The translations under genes and the position numbers were made by a program. Shown in pieces: positions 1-6,950 of a DNA stretch of 26,181 nt. The notes under the pieces were generated by a model, which ran no database searches, was not told the origin of the DNA, and worked only from the letters and a program-made list of their open reading frames with translations. The first letter of the stretch is position 1, and the number at the start of each line of letters is the position of its first letter. This stretch comes from a virus: positions 1-26,181 of IMG/VR virus record IMGVR_UViG_3300032562_002558, one strand, 5' to 3'.

Positions 1-991
1 CTTGTGTCTCTAATTGCTCACAGGGGTTCTTAAGTAGATGTTTAACTTTTTCAGGACTTTTAGCACCACCCTTTAATTTCTTGTAAACAGCCCAATTGTC
101 TCTAATGGCGGACTTGTATTCAACTATTAATTGGCCATTTTCATACGCCTCAGCTAGGTCCTTAACTCCAGATTCTCTTTCTACTTCGCGAGCGTAGTTT
201 TGGTTTACTCTACAATTCCTAAGCTGTAAATATGCTTCTATAATATTCTCCTGTGCGGAATATAGAGCAAACATATTAGATGCGTGGCATGTTTTTAGTT
301 CAAAGTCCTTTTTCTCTATATCTCTCCTGTTATTATCCTCGGATTGCTGCTTTTCCATGTCTTCATGTATTTGCTTTTCCTTGGCATTTTGTTTTTCCTG
401 CTCAACAAGTGCTACCCTGTTTGCTTCTTCTTGACGTCTCTCATTTTTATTAGCCACGCATTCTTTGATTTTATCTGAAACCGACCTCAGCTTTAGATTA
501 ATATCGTCAACCACACCCCTATCTATTGGTAGGTTATTCTGGTATGTACTGGATAACGTTTGCTGAACCCATAACCAGGAGCTGTTGTAGTATTGGATCG
601 CAGCGTCACTATTATTATGTGATGATAATTCCACAAAATAGTCATACCTGGCATTGACTGTTTCGTAGAAATGGATGAACGATATCAATGATTGCCTAAA
701 TTCACACAATTGTTGATATTCGTTATCGTCGTTGACATCGTATTTATATGCATTTGTTTCCTCTTCGGCTTTATTGAATTGCTTTGCAAGAAGCAACTCG
801 CTTACTCGACTTATGAATATCTTTTGCCAGTTTTTATTGTTGACTGTATCTGCTGATTTATCTGATAGGCTGAAAACAGATAATATCTTACTAAATGCAG
901 CATCTACGTCATTTTCAGATTCTGCGTAACTTACTGAATGGTAATTTACCAAACAAACGCAAAAAATCAAAAACAATGTCTTCCGAATCAC
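1..991 (-). CDS. Secreted coiled-coil protein of unknown function, 3' end outside window
   Basis: An uninterrupted minus-strand frame of 330 codons opens with GTG at 989-991 and runs off the left edge, so the C-terminus is missing. An AGGAGG ribosome binding site sits 5 nt upstream of the GTG, which decides the start. The first 24 or so residues (MIRKTLFLIFCVCLVNYHSV, then SYA) form a Sec signal peptide with a plausible cleavage after SYA, so the product should be exported. Residues about 195-250 are rich in K, E, Q and R and look like a coiled coil; a few cysteines lie in the C-terminal part. Sequence is AT-rich, like the two other exported proteins nearby. I do not recognise a family. Function unknown; export is inferred from the signal peptide only. 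Confidence 0.8.
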   Translation of the reverse strand, partial: MIRKTLFLIFCVCLVNYHSVSYAESENDVDAAFSKILSVFSLSDKSADTVNNKNWQKIFISRVSELLLAKQFNKAEEETNAYKYDVNDDNEYQQLCEFRQSLISFIHFYETVNARYDYFVELSSHNNSDAAIQYYNSSWLWVQQTLSSTYQNNLPIDRGVVDDINLKLRSVSDKIKECVANKNERRQEEANRVALVEQEKQNAKEKQIHEDMEKQQSEDNNRRDIEKKDFELKTCHASNMFALYSAQENIIEAYLQLRNCRVNQNYAREVERESGVKDLAEAYENGQLIVEYKSAIRDNWAVYKKLKGGAKSPEKVKHLLKNPCEQLETQ

Positions 992-1352
992 AGCCCCCTC
1001 CTATTTTTAACATTATTCCAAGGGCCTCTTCATTCCGAAGCCCGACCCATGAATGCACCATTTGGAAGTCATGTAGTCCAGGGACGGCATTATTACATAA
1101 TTTTTATGTAATGTACATTTTAAAGATTCTAAGACCGCTTAAGCAGATACAGCATGGCTCGCACCTTCAGTGCCAAGGCCCGACGTTCCGGCCAGGCCCT
1201 CGAGGTCCTCTCGCCCAACCCTTGCCCGCATGTGATTCACGATAAACCTTTATATGCTGTGATTAATGTGGTATTGAGAATGTTGGTCCATGAGGTCCAC
1301 TATTTATGCGATGTTGTAGGAAATCTCTGTCACCCTCAAATAAGGAGAAAAC
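992..1352. other. Intergenic region between divergent genes
   Basis: This stretch separates the leftward exported-protein gene from the rightward gene cluster and should hold both promoters. It contains a perfect 9-bp inverted repeat (1092-1112) in very AT-rich sequence and a GC-rich patch at about 1150-1240 that contrasts with its surroundings. Short frames across it lack ribosome binding sites and I do not regard them as genes. Confidence 0.5.
1092..1112. promoter_or_regulatory. AT-rich palindrome, possible operator
   Basis: ATTACATAA and TTATGTAAT form a perfect 9-bp inverted repeat separated by TTT. It lies between two divergent genes and could be a regulator binding site. No T-tract follows it, so a terminator is less likely. 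The regulator is unknown. Confidence 0.4.
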
Positions 1353-1721
1353 ATGCGAGAGTTCAATCCGTCGTCAAAGCATCCGGATCGTGCTGTGCAG
1401 GCATGGCTCATTCTTGCCAATGCCGCTATGAACCGTCAAACGCTGACTTATGAAGGTTTGTCGCTATTGATGTACCGTAAAAAGGCGCAGGGAGTTCTCG
1501 ACAGGATTCTCGGGCATATTGCCTTCTATTGTATCGACGAAGACCTTCCACCCCTTACCTCAATTGTGGTTGGGAAAAAGCGCGGGGCACCAGGTGCTGA
1601 TATCCCCATTGACCCCACTGAGTACGACACTGCGCGTGAACGCGTTTATACGACTGACTGGTACAACATTTACCCGCCGAGCCCCGAAGAGCTCAGTGAA
1701 GCACTTGCCAACCACACATAA
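1353..1721 (+). CDS. Conserved hypothetical protein, 122 aa
   Basis: ATG follows an AAGGAG ribosome binding site 6 nt upstream. The product is soluble with no signal peptide. It has an N-terminal helical part containing HPDRAVQAWLIL, a central stretch ILGHIAFYC followed by LPPLTSIVV, and a C-terminal WYNIYPPSPEE segment. The pattern gives the impression of a conserved small family (helical start, then a beta-rich part ending in an aromatic/proline motif), but I cannot name it. It is the first gene of a plus-strand series with short gaps to the next genes (65, 23 and 65 nt), which suggests co-transcription. No function is assigned. Confidence 0.75.
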   Translation: MREFNPSSKHPDRAVQAWLILANAAMNRQTLTYEGLSLLMYRKKAQGVLDRILGHIAFYCIDEDLPPLTSIVVGKKRGAPGADIPIDPTEYDTARERVYTTDWYNIYPPSPEELSEALANHT

Positions 1722-1786
1722 CTACTTACTAGCAGAATGTTAGTGTCCGTCACGAGACGATCCATGAATAGGGAGGAGAAAAAACG

Positions 1787-2206
1787 ATGAAAAACGACAT
1801 GTTGTCTATGAAAGATAATGGCACCGCTGTATGCAGAATTTGCGAACTTCTTTTCGTACCGTCTGAACCAGATGATCAGGAGATGCATCGAAAGATTCAC
1901 GCTGACTTGGCCCGTGGGGGGATGCCACGCCGGGTCAGAGATTTCTCAAAAGATTTTGGTTGGGCCGTGGCCCATAACGATGGCGGCATTGACCGGTTGA
2001 AGGGTAGCTTTGACCCAGAACTAGGCAAGCTGGTTGTCGCTTATTCATGGTGGAGCAGAGCCCGTTCTAATGGCGCCTCAGAAAAGGATTTCAACGCTTA
2101 TATGGAGGCTCACATTAGGTTTGCCGATGCGCTCGTGTCGAATGATGCGAAGCAGATAGATGCAGCTGCAAGCGCAATCAAACCATGGGAGAAGTTTGCA
2201 GGCTGA
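1787..2206 (+). CDS. Small protein with an N-terminal C2H2-like motif, 139 aa
   Basis: The start is supported by AGGGAGGAG about 8 nt upstream of ATG. Residues about 16-40 contain CRIC, then about 15 residues later HRKIH, giving a Cys-x2-Cys ... His-x3-His arrangement like a classical zinc finger. The remainder is helical and includes WSRARSNGASEKDF. There are no membrane segments. It could bind zinc and perhaps nucleic acid or a protein partner, but the finger may be coincidental in such a small protein. The spacing to the next gene is 23 nt, so it probably shares a transcript with it. Confidence 0.65.
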   Translation: MKNDMLSMKDNGTAVCRICELLFVPSEPDDQEMHRKIHADLARGGMPRRVRDFSKDFGWAVAHNDGGIDRLKGSFDPELGKLVVAYSWWSRARSNGASEKDFNAYMEAHIRFADALVSNDAKQIDAAASAIKPWEKFAG

Positions 2207-2229
2207 GGTAAGATTTCAGGGGAATAGCG

Positions 2230-2673
2230 ATGCCAACCATCATCAGCAAGAGATGCCCAAAGTGTTCAACTCTGTTAGAACGTACTCAAATAGGCTGCGA
2301 TATCGGCGATCCAGTTCTTGAGTGTTGGAACTGCAAGACCTATTGCATAGACAGGCACAAGAGCGAATGGGATATAATGGGCAATTACAGGAAGATAGAA
2401 TTGCTCACCTACCGCGGGATGATCGCTAGCATCTACGGCGCGGTCATAGGGACGGTTCCAGTTCTGGCAATATGCTGTTTCTTCGGGGAAAACAAGATTT
2501 TCGGCCCGGACAAGGCGGCACTGCTCATCCCGGCATTCTTTCTCGCCATAGGCCTCGGCATCTCTTTCAAGATCAATATCAGGACTCTGCAGGCAGACAT
2601 CATTAAATCTAGAAACAGATTGAAGATTAAAAGTTATCAGGACAAACTGAAAAGGGCGGGATTATTGTCCTAA
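2230..2673 (+). CDS. Zinc-ribbon membrane protein, 147 aa
   Basis: Residues 9-12 (CPKC) and about 34-37 (CWNC) form a two-knuckle zinc ribbon; this part is expected to be cytoplasmic. Two hydrophobic segments follow at about 62-84 (IYGAVIGTVPVLAICCFF) and 93-112, then a basic C-terminal tail rich in Lys and Arg. The gene starts 23 nt after its upstream neighbour, with GGGGAA upstream of ATG. Proteins with this layout are common and mostly uncharacterised. The architecture is clear; the role is not. Confidence 0.7.
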   Translation: MPTIISKRCPKCSTLLERTQIGCDIGDPVLECWNCKTYCIDRHKSEWDIMGNYRKIELLTYRGMIASIYGAVIGTVPVLAICCFFGENKIFGPDKAALLIPAFFLAIGLGISFKINIRTLQADIIKSRNRLKIKSYQDKLKRAGLLS

Positions 2674-2738
2674 TGCACGAGCTGTATCAAGCGTATCCTT
2701 GCCAGCAGGCCGTACAAGGCAAAGTATGGAGGTATAAA

Positions 2739-3653
2739 ATGAGGTGTTTGGATAGGTTAAAATTTGCGTGCACCATTTTTTTGTTACTAGCTTCAAATAC
2801 TGCGCAAGCTATTGACGATTGCACGCCATACATAGGGAAGTTTTTCTGGGTAACAGGCTATTCTAGAAATCTAGTTGATAGAATGGATGGTGAAGCTAGA
2901 GTCAAGATATTTCCGAATGGCGATGCATTGAATTTTAAAGTCACTAGATGCATTGAGCATGACTCAAGAATGCAGATATACGTACCTACAGCCGAAGTTG
3001 GGTTGCCTGATGCTTCAATATCATATCTAGATTCATTTCGCTTATCCTACCAAAAGCCAAACATAAATACATCAAATTGCGAAATTCCGGACAAGGACCA
3101 ATATGTATTCACCTATAATCCGTTGGAATCCGAGCAGAAATGCAAAGATGCCAAAGCAGCGCAACTAACTGAAAAGTTTAAAAAGTACTTAGATATGTTC
3201 ATGGTTAATAAAATTATCCCTGGTACTAAGGTCTGGGTTCAAATACCGATTGTTTTAAATGACGGCTCGTATTTGCCAGCTTTCACACAGGCTGTTTTTA
3301 AAGGCATCAGTACATCATATGACGATAATGCAGAAATAATAGGGATCAAGCTACTATGCAATGGAGTCGAAATCGAGCCAACACAATATGCCGTTAAATT
3401 AGCACGAAGCTTAACAAGCAGCAATATGGATGCCGTATATAAGAAGAAATGGAACCTTAAAACTATCAAAGCTATCAAGGAGCGCAAAATAGTACTCGGC
3501 ATGTCTAAAGAACAAGTGACAATGGCATGGGGTGAACCACAAGCCATTCACAAAACAACTGTTAAATGGGGCACGCACGAGCAGTGGGTGTACCGTAGTA
3601 ATGGGCAATACGTCTATTTTGAAAACGGAAAAATGACTTCATACCAAGATTGA
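2739..3653 (+). CDS. Secreted protein with BamE/SmpA-like C-terminal domain, 304 aa
   Basis: I choose the ATG at 2739 rather than the upstream in-frame ATG at 2673. It has a strong GGAGG ribosome binding site 7 nt upstream, and it places a clean Sec signal peptide at the N-terminus (LKFACTIFLLLASNTAQA, cleavage after AQA). The mature part has several Cys residues that could form disulfides in the periplasm. The C-terminal 60 residues contain GMSKEQVTMAWGEPQ, then EQWVYRSNGQYVYFENGK. That is the pattern of BamE/SmpA/OmlA-like domains, small envelope folds also found attached to unrelated exported proteins. It ends 65 nt from the oppositely oriented lipoprotein gene, so the two converge. Probably an envelope protein; its precise role is unknown. 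Confidence 0.75.
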   Translation: MRCLDRLKFACTIFLLLASNTAQAIDDCTPYIGKFFWVTGYSRNLVDRMDGEARVKIFPNGDALNFKVTRCIEHDSRMQIYVPTAEVGLPDASISYLDSFRLSYQKPNINTSNCEIPDKDQYVFTYNPLESEQKCKDAKAAQLTEKFKKYLDMFMVNKIIPGTKVWVQIPIVLNDGSYLPAFTQAVFKGISTSYDDNAEIIGIKLLCNGVEIEPTQYAVKLARSLTSSNMDAVYKKKWNLKTIKAIKERKIVLGMSKEQVTMAWGEPQAIHKTTVKWGTHEQWVYRSNGQYVYFENGKMTSYQD

Positions 3654-3718
3654 CATGTGGACATGCAATATATTCGGCTGCAGCATCAATGAGGTAGTCG
3701 ATACTCAAAGCCAGCCAT

Positions 3719-4558
3719 CTAATTAAGCAATATGTCAATTTCCCTAGTTTCACTACCTCTAAGATATTCAATTCTAACATTTTTGCCATAATAATTTTTT
3801 ATATTACTAGAAAGGTCTGCTGTGTCAACGATATCTTTGCCATTAAATTTCAATAAAATGTCTCCAGTAAGAATATTGGCATTAAAGGCTGGAGAGTTTT
3901 TAACTACCATTGTAACTATTGCACCTTTGTTCCGTTGCAACTCATGCTTAACATCGTCTGGTAAATCTTTAGAGGCAACTCCAAAATGTATAACAGGAAT
4001 TTTAGCCCAATACGTTGCGAGATAGTTATATCGATTTATTGTATATGGGATATTGTATGATGTGTACCCACCTGGTATAACAGTAGACGTTGTGCCATTG
4101 TACCTTGTGTTTCCGTAGTAATTTAAAGAACCACCATTGCCATACACTGCCCCGTTACTGTTTATATTTCCAGAGCTATTAGATATTATAGTTTGATTAG
4201 GATTTTGCATTGAATAGGTATAACTGCCAGATACCGAGTTAATATAATTTGCATAATATATAAGAAATTCAGCTCCTTTATCTTTTGCAACTCTTACGGC
4301 ATCTTCAACAGGGCCTTTCGGGCCATCGAATGAAGAATAACCTAATAGCATATTGCCATTTTCAAACATGTTCTTATTGTCTATTTCTGGAGTTGTACCG
4401 TTAATTGCCTTAGGTTCACCTGTGTAGAATTCTACATAGGCTGTTCTGCCGCCAGGCACGCCAACAAGATTGTCATGGTAAAACGTGGAGTATTGGTTGC
4501 AGCACCCCTGCAAACCAGCTATAACCAACATTAATGCACCATATATTATCCTATTCAT
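3719..4558 (-). CDS. PDZ-domain lipoprotein, 279 aa
   Basis: The N-terminus MNRIIYGALMLVIAGLQGCC is a lipoprotein signal peptide with the lipobox LQGC, so the mature protein should begin at a lipidated Cys. The start has AAGGGGG upstream of ATG. A first domain (about 25-110) includes DAVRVAKDKGAEFLIYYANY. A low-complexity stretch rich in Gly, Asn, Ser and Tyr follows (about 115-180). Residues about 195-279 are PDZ-like: GAIVTMVVKNSPAFNANI, then GDILLKFNGKDI, the usual substrate-tail-binding fold with its carboxylate-binding loop. No protease domain is attached, so it is probably an adaptor or scaffold in the envelope rather than an enzyme. It converges with the BamE-like gene. Confidence 0.8.
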   Translation of the reverse strand: MNRIIYGALMLVIAGLQGCCNQYSTFYHDNLVGVPGGRTAYVEFYTGEPKAINGTTPEIDNKNMFENGNMLLGYSSFDGPKGPVEDAVRVAKDKGAEFLIYYANYINSVSGSYTYSMQNPNQTIISNSSGNINSNGAVYGNGGSLNYYGNTRYNGTTSTVIPGGYTSYNIPYTINRYNYLATYWAKIPVIHFGVASKDLPDDVKHELQRNKGAIVTMVVKNSPAFNANILTGDILLKFNGKDIVDTADLSSNIKNYYGKNVRIEYLRGSETREIDILLN

Positions 4559-4907
4559 ATTGCCCCCTTAAATTTGTATAGATTCCATTGCTTGCATAAC
4601 ATAAGACGACCTTCTTTGGTATCAACTTATCATCAGTACGTTTAGGCTTATCGGCAATTAAATGAGAAACTTTAATTCTTTTTTCCAAAGGCTTTTATTA
4701 CTCATTTTGTCACAGTGCCAAATGTCTACTTTTGGCACTGAACCTAATCCCACCGAATTCTCCTCGAATCCAAGATCAAACTCGTGCCAAAACCTCAGCC
4801 AGAATCAAGGTGCCAGATATTGACAACCAGGTCAGGTTGTGGCACTATTGTCTGGGCAATTAACGGGAGAGTCAGTCACCACTGTGTTTTTTTAACAAGG
4901 AGAAAAT
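4559..4907. promoter_or_regulatory. Promoter region with five GTGCCA/TGGCAC motifs
   Basis: This 349-bp gap upstream of the orphan gene carries five copies of one hexamer: GTGCCA at 4715, 4784 and 4810, and its complement TGGCAC at 4733 and 4840. The first two make a perfect 10-bp inverted repeat (4713-4722 CAGTGCCAAA and 4731-4740 TTTGGCACTG). The last two form a wider inverted pair. A repeated operator for a DNA-binding regulator is the simplest reading. TGGCAC also resembles the -24 element of sigma-54 promoters, but no GC pair lies at the required -12 spacing. Confidence 0.5.
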
Positions 4908-5534
4908 ATGTTTTTGTTTACGTCTGAATTGACAGATTTGTTGGCGGGGGATTGGCGTCTGCAGAAGGATGGTTCATGGCGTTCCCTCAGCAGGGGAACA
5001 TGTTCCTTACAGGACACCGACTTCACCACGGAGAATCCAGGCGAGATAGCTCCCATGCGGAGGACTACCATTCCATTGGGAGGGACCACTTACGATATCG
5101 ATCCAGAGATGTGGTCACCGCCGCAGCCGGTACTGCATCACGCTTCTCGCGTTTTTCGCAAGGACTATCCAGATGAGCCGTTATTTGACCGGCTAAGAGA
5201 GGTCATCGCGGCGGGCAGTAATAAAACAATGAACAGGCTTATACTCAACGTGCATGGAGAATTCGAACTTCGCCAGAAAAGGCCATCGTCCTTTGATCCA
5301 ACCATCGTTGTCAAGTTTGAAGCGTTTCCCGCCAAGGGCGGTTACGTTGGGTCAAAGGCTGCAAAGGACGAAAACTATCTCCAGGATATCTATTTGGCGG
5401 CGATGTTACACTGGAGGGACCACCTCAAAAGCGGCAAGACACAGCTCTATGACGATACTTACGCTGCAATGGCCACGCCTGATGTGCGACAGGAATTGAA
5501 AGAGATCAACGCTAACTGGAAACCTGGGTACTAA
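4908..5534 (+). CDS. Hypothetical protein, 208 aa, upstream of the recombinase
   Basis: A good AAGGAG site lies 6 nt before ATG. The protein is soluble, without a signal peptide or membrane segments, and has no motif I can name. Noticeable segments are WRLQKDGSW near the N-terminus, TTYDIDPEMW, HASRVFRKDYPDEPLF, a beta-like stretch LILNVHGEFELRQK, and a helical end AAMLHWRDHL. It is the nearest gene upstream of the serine recombinase, in the same direction with a 132-nt gap. Its leader holds five copies of a GTGCCA motif, so its expression is probably controlled. Base composition is less AT-rich than the exported-protein genes to its left. Function unknown. Confidence 0.75.
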   Translation: MFLFTSELTDLLAGDWRLQKDGSWRSLSRGTCSLQDTDFTTENPGEIAPMRRTTIPLGGTTYDIDPEMWSPPQPVLHHASRVFRKDYPDEPLFDRLREVIAAGSNKTMNRLILNVHGEFELRQKRPSSFDPTIVVKFEAFPAKGGYVGSKAAKDENYLQDIYLAAMLHWRDHLKSGKTQLYDDTYAAMATPDVRQELKEINANWKPGY

Positions 5535-5666
5535 CCTCATTGTTGAGGCCTAGATGATGCGCCGATCTGATACATGGATTTGGTTGGTGTGTCTCTCAAT
5601 ACTTCTAGCCGGTTACTTGTCGCTAGATTAAGTAGCAGTTTAGAAGTTATAACGGAGAGTGCTTGT

Positions 5667-6290
5667 ATGTCTCAACGAATCGGCTATGCCAGGGTAAGCT
5701 CAAAAGACCAGAATCTCGATGGTCAACTGGATATGCTGAAGGCCGCAGGGTGCCAAAAAGTGTATGCGGACAAAACTAGCGGTGTAAGTGAATCACGTCC
5801 GGAGTGGGACCGCCTACTTGAATTCATCAGACCTGGTGATTCAGTGGTTGTGGCCGAGTTGTCCCGGATGACTCGATCGCTTTCGCACCTCTTGACCCTC
5901 GTTGATGAGTTCAAGAAGAAAGAGATTCATCTCGTTTCCCTTCGTGAAAACATCGATACGACGTCTGCAACGGGGCGAGCCTTCATAGGCATGATGGGCG
6001 TAATTAACCAGATGGAAAGAGAGCTAAAGTCCGAACGCGCTGCCGCTGGTAGGTCTGCAGCAAGAGCCAGGGGGAAGACCGGGGGACGGCCTAAAACAAG
6101 CACAGAGAAACTGGAAAAGGCAAGGATACTGTATGAAGATGGCGGCTACACTGCGGCTGACCTTTGCAAAACCTTCGAGATCGGCAGACGCACTTTTTTT
6201 CGCCACCTCGCTGAAATAGGTCAGGTCGTATGCGAAGCCAAGAGGGGAGAGATCGCAAATCCTCCACAATCGACAGTAGAGGATTTGTAG
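5667..6290 (+). CDS. Small serine recombinase (resolvase/invertase family), 207 aa
   Basis: This is a site-specific recombinase that cuts DNA through a phosphoserine link. The start at 5667 has GGAGAG about 8 nt upstream and puts the catalytic motif where the family has it: RIGYARVSS, nucleophile Ser11, with Arg9 beside it. Arg44 (in SESRPEW) and the SRMTRS segment around 67-71 supply the other active-site arginines. GRAFIGMMGVINQMEREL (about 104-121) is the dimer/E helix. About 160-182 (YTAADLCKTFEIGRRTFFRH) is a C-terminal helix-turn-helix for site recognition. Length and layout match Tn3-type resolvases and Hin/Pin invertases; all key residues are present, so it should be active. An intrinsic terminator overlaps its end, and the repeat array begins 38 nt after the stop. 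Confidence 0.92.
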   Translation: MSQRIGYARVSSKDQNLDGQLDMLKAAGCQKVYADKTSGVSESRPEWDRLLEFIRPGDSVVVAELSRMTRSLSHLLTLVDEFKKKEIHLVSLRENIDTTSATGRAFIGMMGVINQMERELKSERAAAGRSAARARGKTGGRPKTSTEKLEKARILYEDGGYTAADLCKTFEIGRRTFFRHLAEIGQVVCEAKRGEIANPPQSTVEDL

Positions 6291-6295
6291 TTTTT
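6256..6295 (+). terminator. Intrinsic terminator overlapping the recombinase stop
   Basis: CAAATCCTC (6256-6264) and GAGGATTTG (6279-6287) form a perfect 9-bp stem with a 14-nt loop. TTTTT follows at 6291-6295, right after the TAG stop. The recombinase transcript is therefore expected to end before the repeat array, so an RNA from the array would need its own promoter or arise from readthrough. Confidence 0.65.
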
Positions 6296-6327
6296 ATTCC
6301 GATGCGATTGATCCTTTATAAGTTGGT

Positions 6328-6793
6328 GGATGAGTCTTTTGGATTTGAATGCCTTGATGACTATTGAAAAGGCGTACTTCTTGTGCGTTTCGACAGGGGA
6401 AAACTGGATAAGTCTTTGAGGCATAGAGACTATTGAAATGAAGGAATCAGTCCAGTCAAAATCCAGAACTCGATAAATAAGCCTTCCAGGTTTTAGAGGC
6501 TATTGGAATTTGTCATACCCCTCTCAGATAAGGGTAGTTAAAAGGTGGATAAGTCTTTGATGTTTAGATGCTATTGGAATAGTTATGCTTGCCGAATACG
6601 GTTAGTATACACCAGATAGATACGTCTTCGGCTCATATAGACTATTGAAAATCCTTCGGTGTACAGCAGTTAAGAAATGCCTTTTGATGAATAAGCCACT
6701 AATTTTAGCGGCTATCGAGAAATGACCTCGTGTAATCGCAGTCTGTTTGCGTGGGAGGGTGAATAGGTCTTTAAGATTTATATGTTATGAAAG
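6328..6793 (+). repeat. CRISPR-like array: seven degenerate structured repeats, no cas genes
   Basis: Repeats lie at 6328-6370, 6406-6439, 6475-6509, 6547-6580, 6618-6651, 6689-6721 and 6761-6793. The first carries about 9 extra nt in its loop; the others are 33-35 nt. Their tail motifs are spaced 69, 70, 71, 71, 70 and 72 bp apart. The intervening 35-39 nt segments do not resemble one another. The consensus is GGATAAGTCTTT, a loop of about 7 nt, then AGAGACT and ATTGAAAT. AGTCTTT pairs with AGAGACT in repeat 2. In repeats 3 and 6 the stem changes on both sides (AGCC with GGCT), which preserves pairing; repeats 5 and 7 pair weakly. A hairpin followed by an 8-nt ATTGAAA-type tail is the design of type I/III CRISPR repeats. 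True CRISPR repeats are nearly identical to each other, however, and these are not. An alternative is a set of recombinase-binding sites. Confidence 0.75.
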
Positions 6794-6846
6794 CAGTGCA
6801 ACATCGTTTGCAGCACAAACTCAGCCACAGATAGTTGGTTAGTAAT

Positions 6847-6945
6847 GAATTTCCCCGCTGCAAGCAACGGGGTATCTTCTTCAGTACAGCATCGCTGCTG
6901 CGATGCAATACATCAATCGCCCCAAGGGGCGGGGAATTTACCCTG
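6847..6945. repeat. REPIN-like element (inverted REP pair)
   Basis: AATTTCCCCGC (6848-6858) and GCGGGGAATTT (6929-6939) are near-complementary head sequences in inverted orientation. Each belongs to its own hairpin: CCCCGCTGC with GCAACGGGG (6853-6872), and CGCCCC-AA-GGGGCG (6918-6931). A third perfect stem, CATCGC with GCGATG (6890-6905), lies between them. Two inverted REP units around a spacer is the REPIN form mobilised by RAYT (IS200/IS605-like) transposases. No RAYT gene is in the window. Confidence 0.6.
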
Positions 6946-6950
6946 AGGGA

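Noticed and set aside
1154-1453. 99-codon plus-strand frame overlapping the gene at 1353
   Set aside because: No ribosome binding site, no protein-like pattern, and it overlaps a better supported gene with AAGGAG before its ATG.
2673-2738. Upstream start for the BamE-like protein
   Set aside because: The ATG at 2673 lacks a good site and would bury the signal peptide; the ATG at 2739 has GGAGG and a clean signal peptide.
4733-4860. Sigma-54 promoter from TGGCAC
   Set aside because: The required GC at the -12 element, ten bases from the GG, is absent at both candidate sites.
6328-6793. Annotating the array as a standard CRISPR locus
   Set aside because: The repeats are too divergent from each other, one has a longer loop, and no cas1, cas2 or effector gene is in the window. 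I call it CRISPR-like only.
6328-6793. Integron attC sites or a TIGR array
   Set aside because: The repeats lack the GTTRRRY and RYYYAAC core sites and there is no tyrosine integrase. No Nop-domain Tas protein is seen, and the repeat/spacer lengths do not fit the two-spacer TIGR layout well.
6831-6850. An eighth repeat after 6793
   Set aside because: The resemblance near 6831 is limited to a few bases and runs into the REPIN, so it cannot be distinguished from chance.
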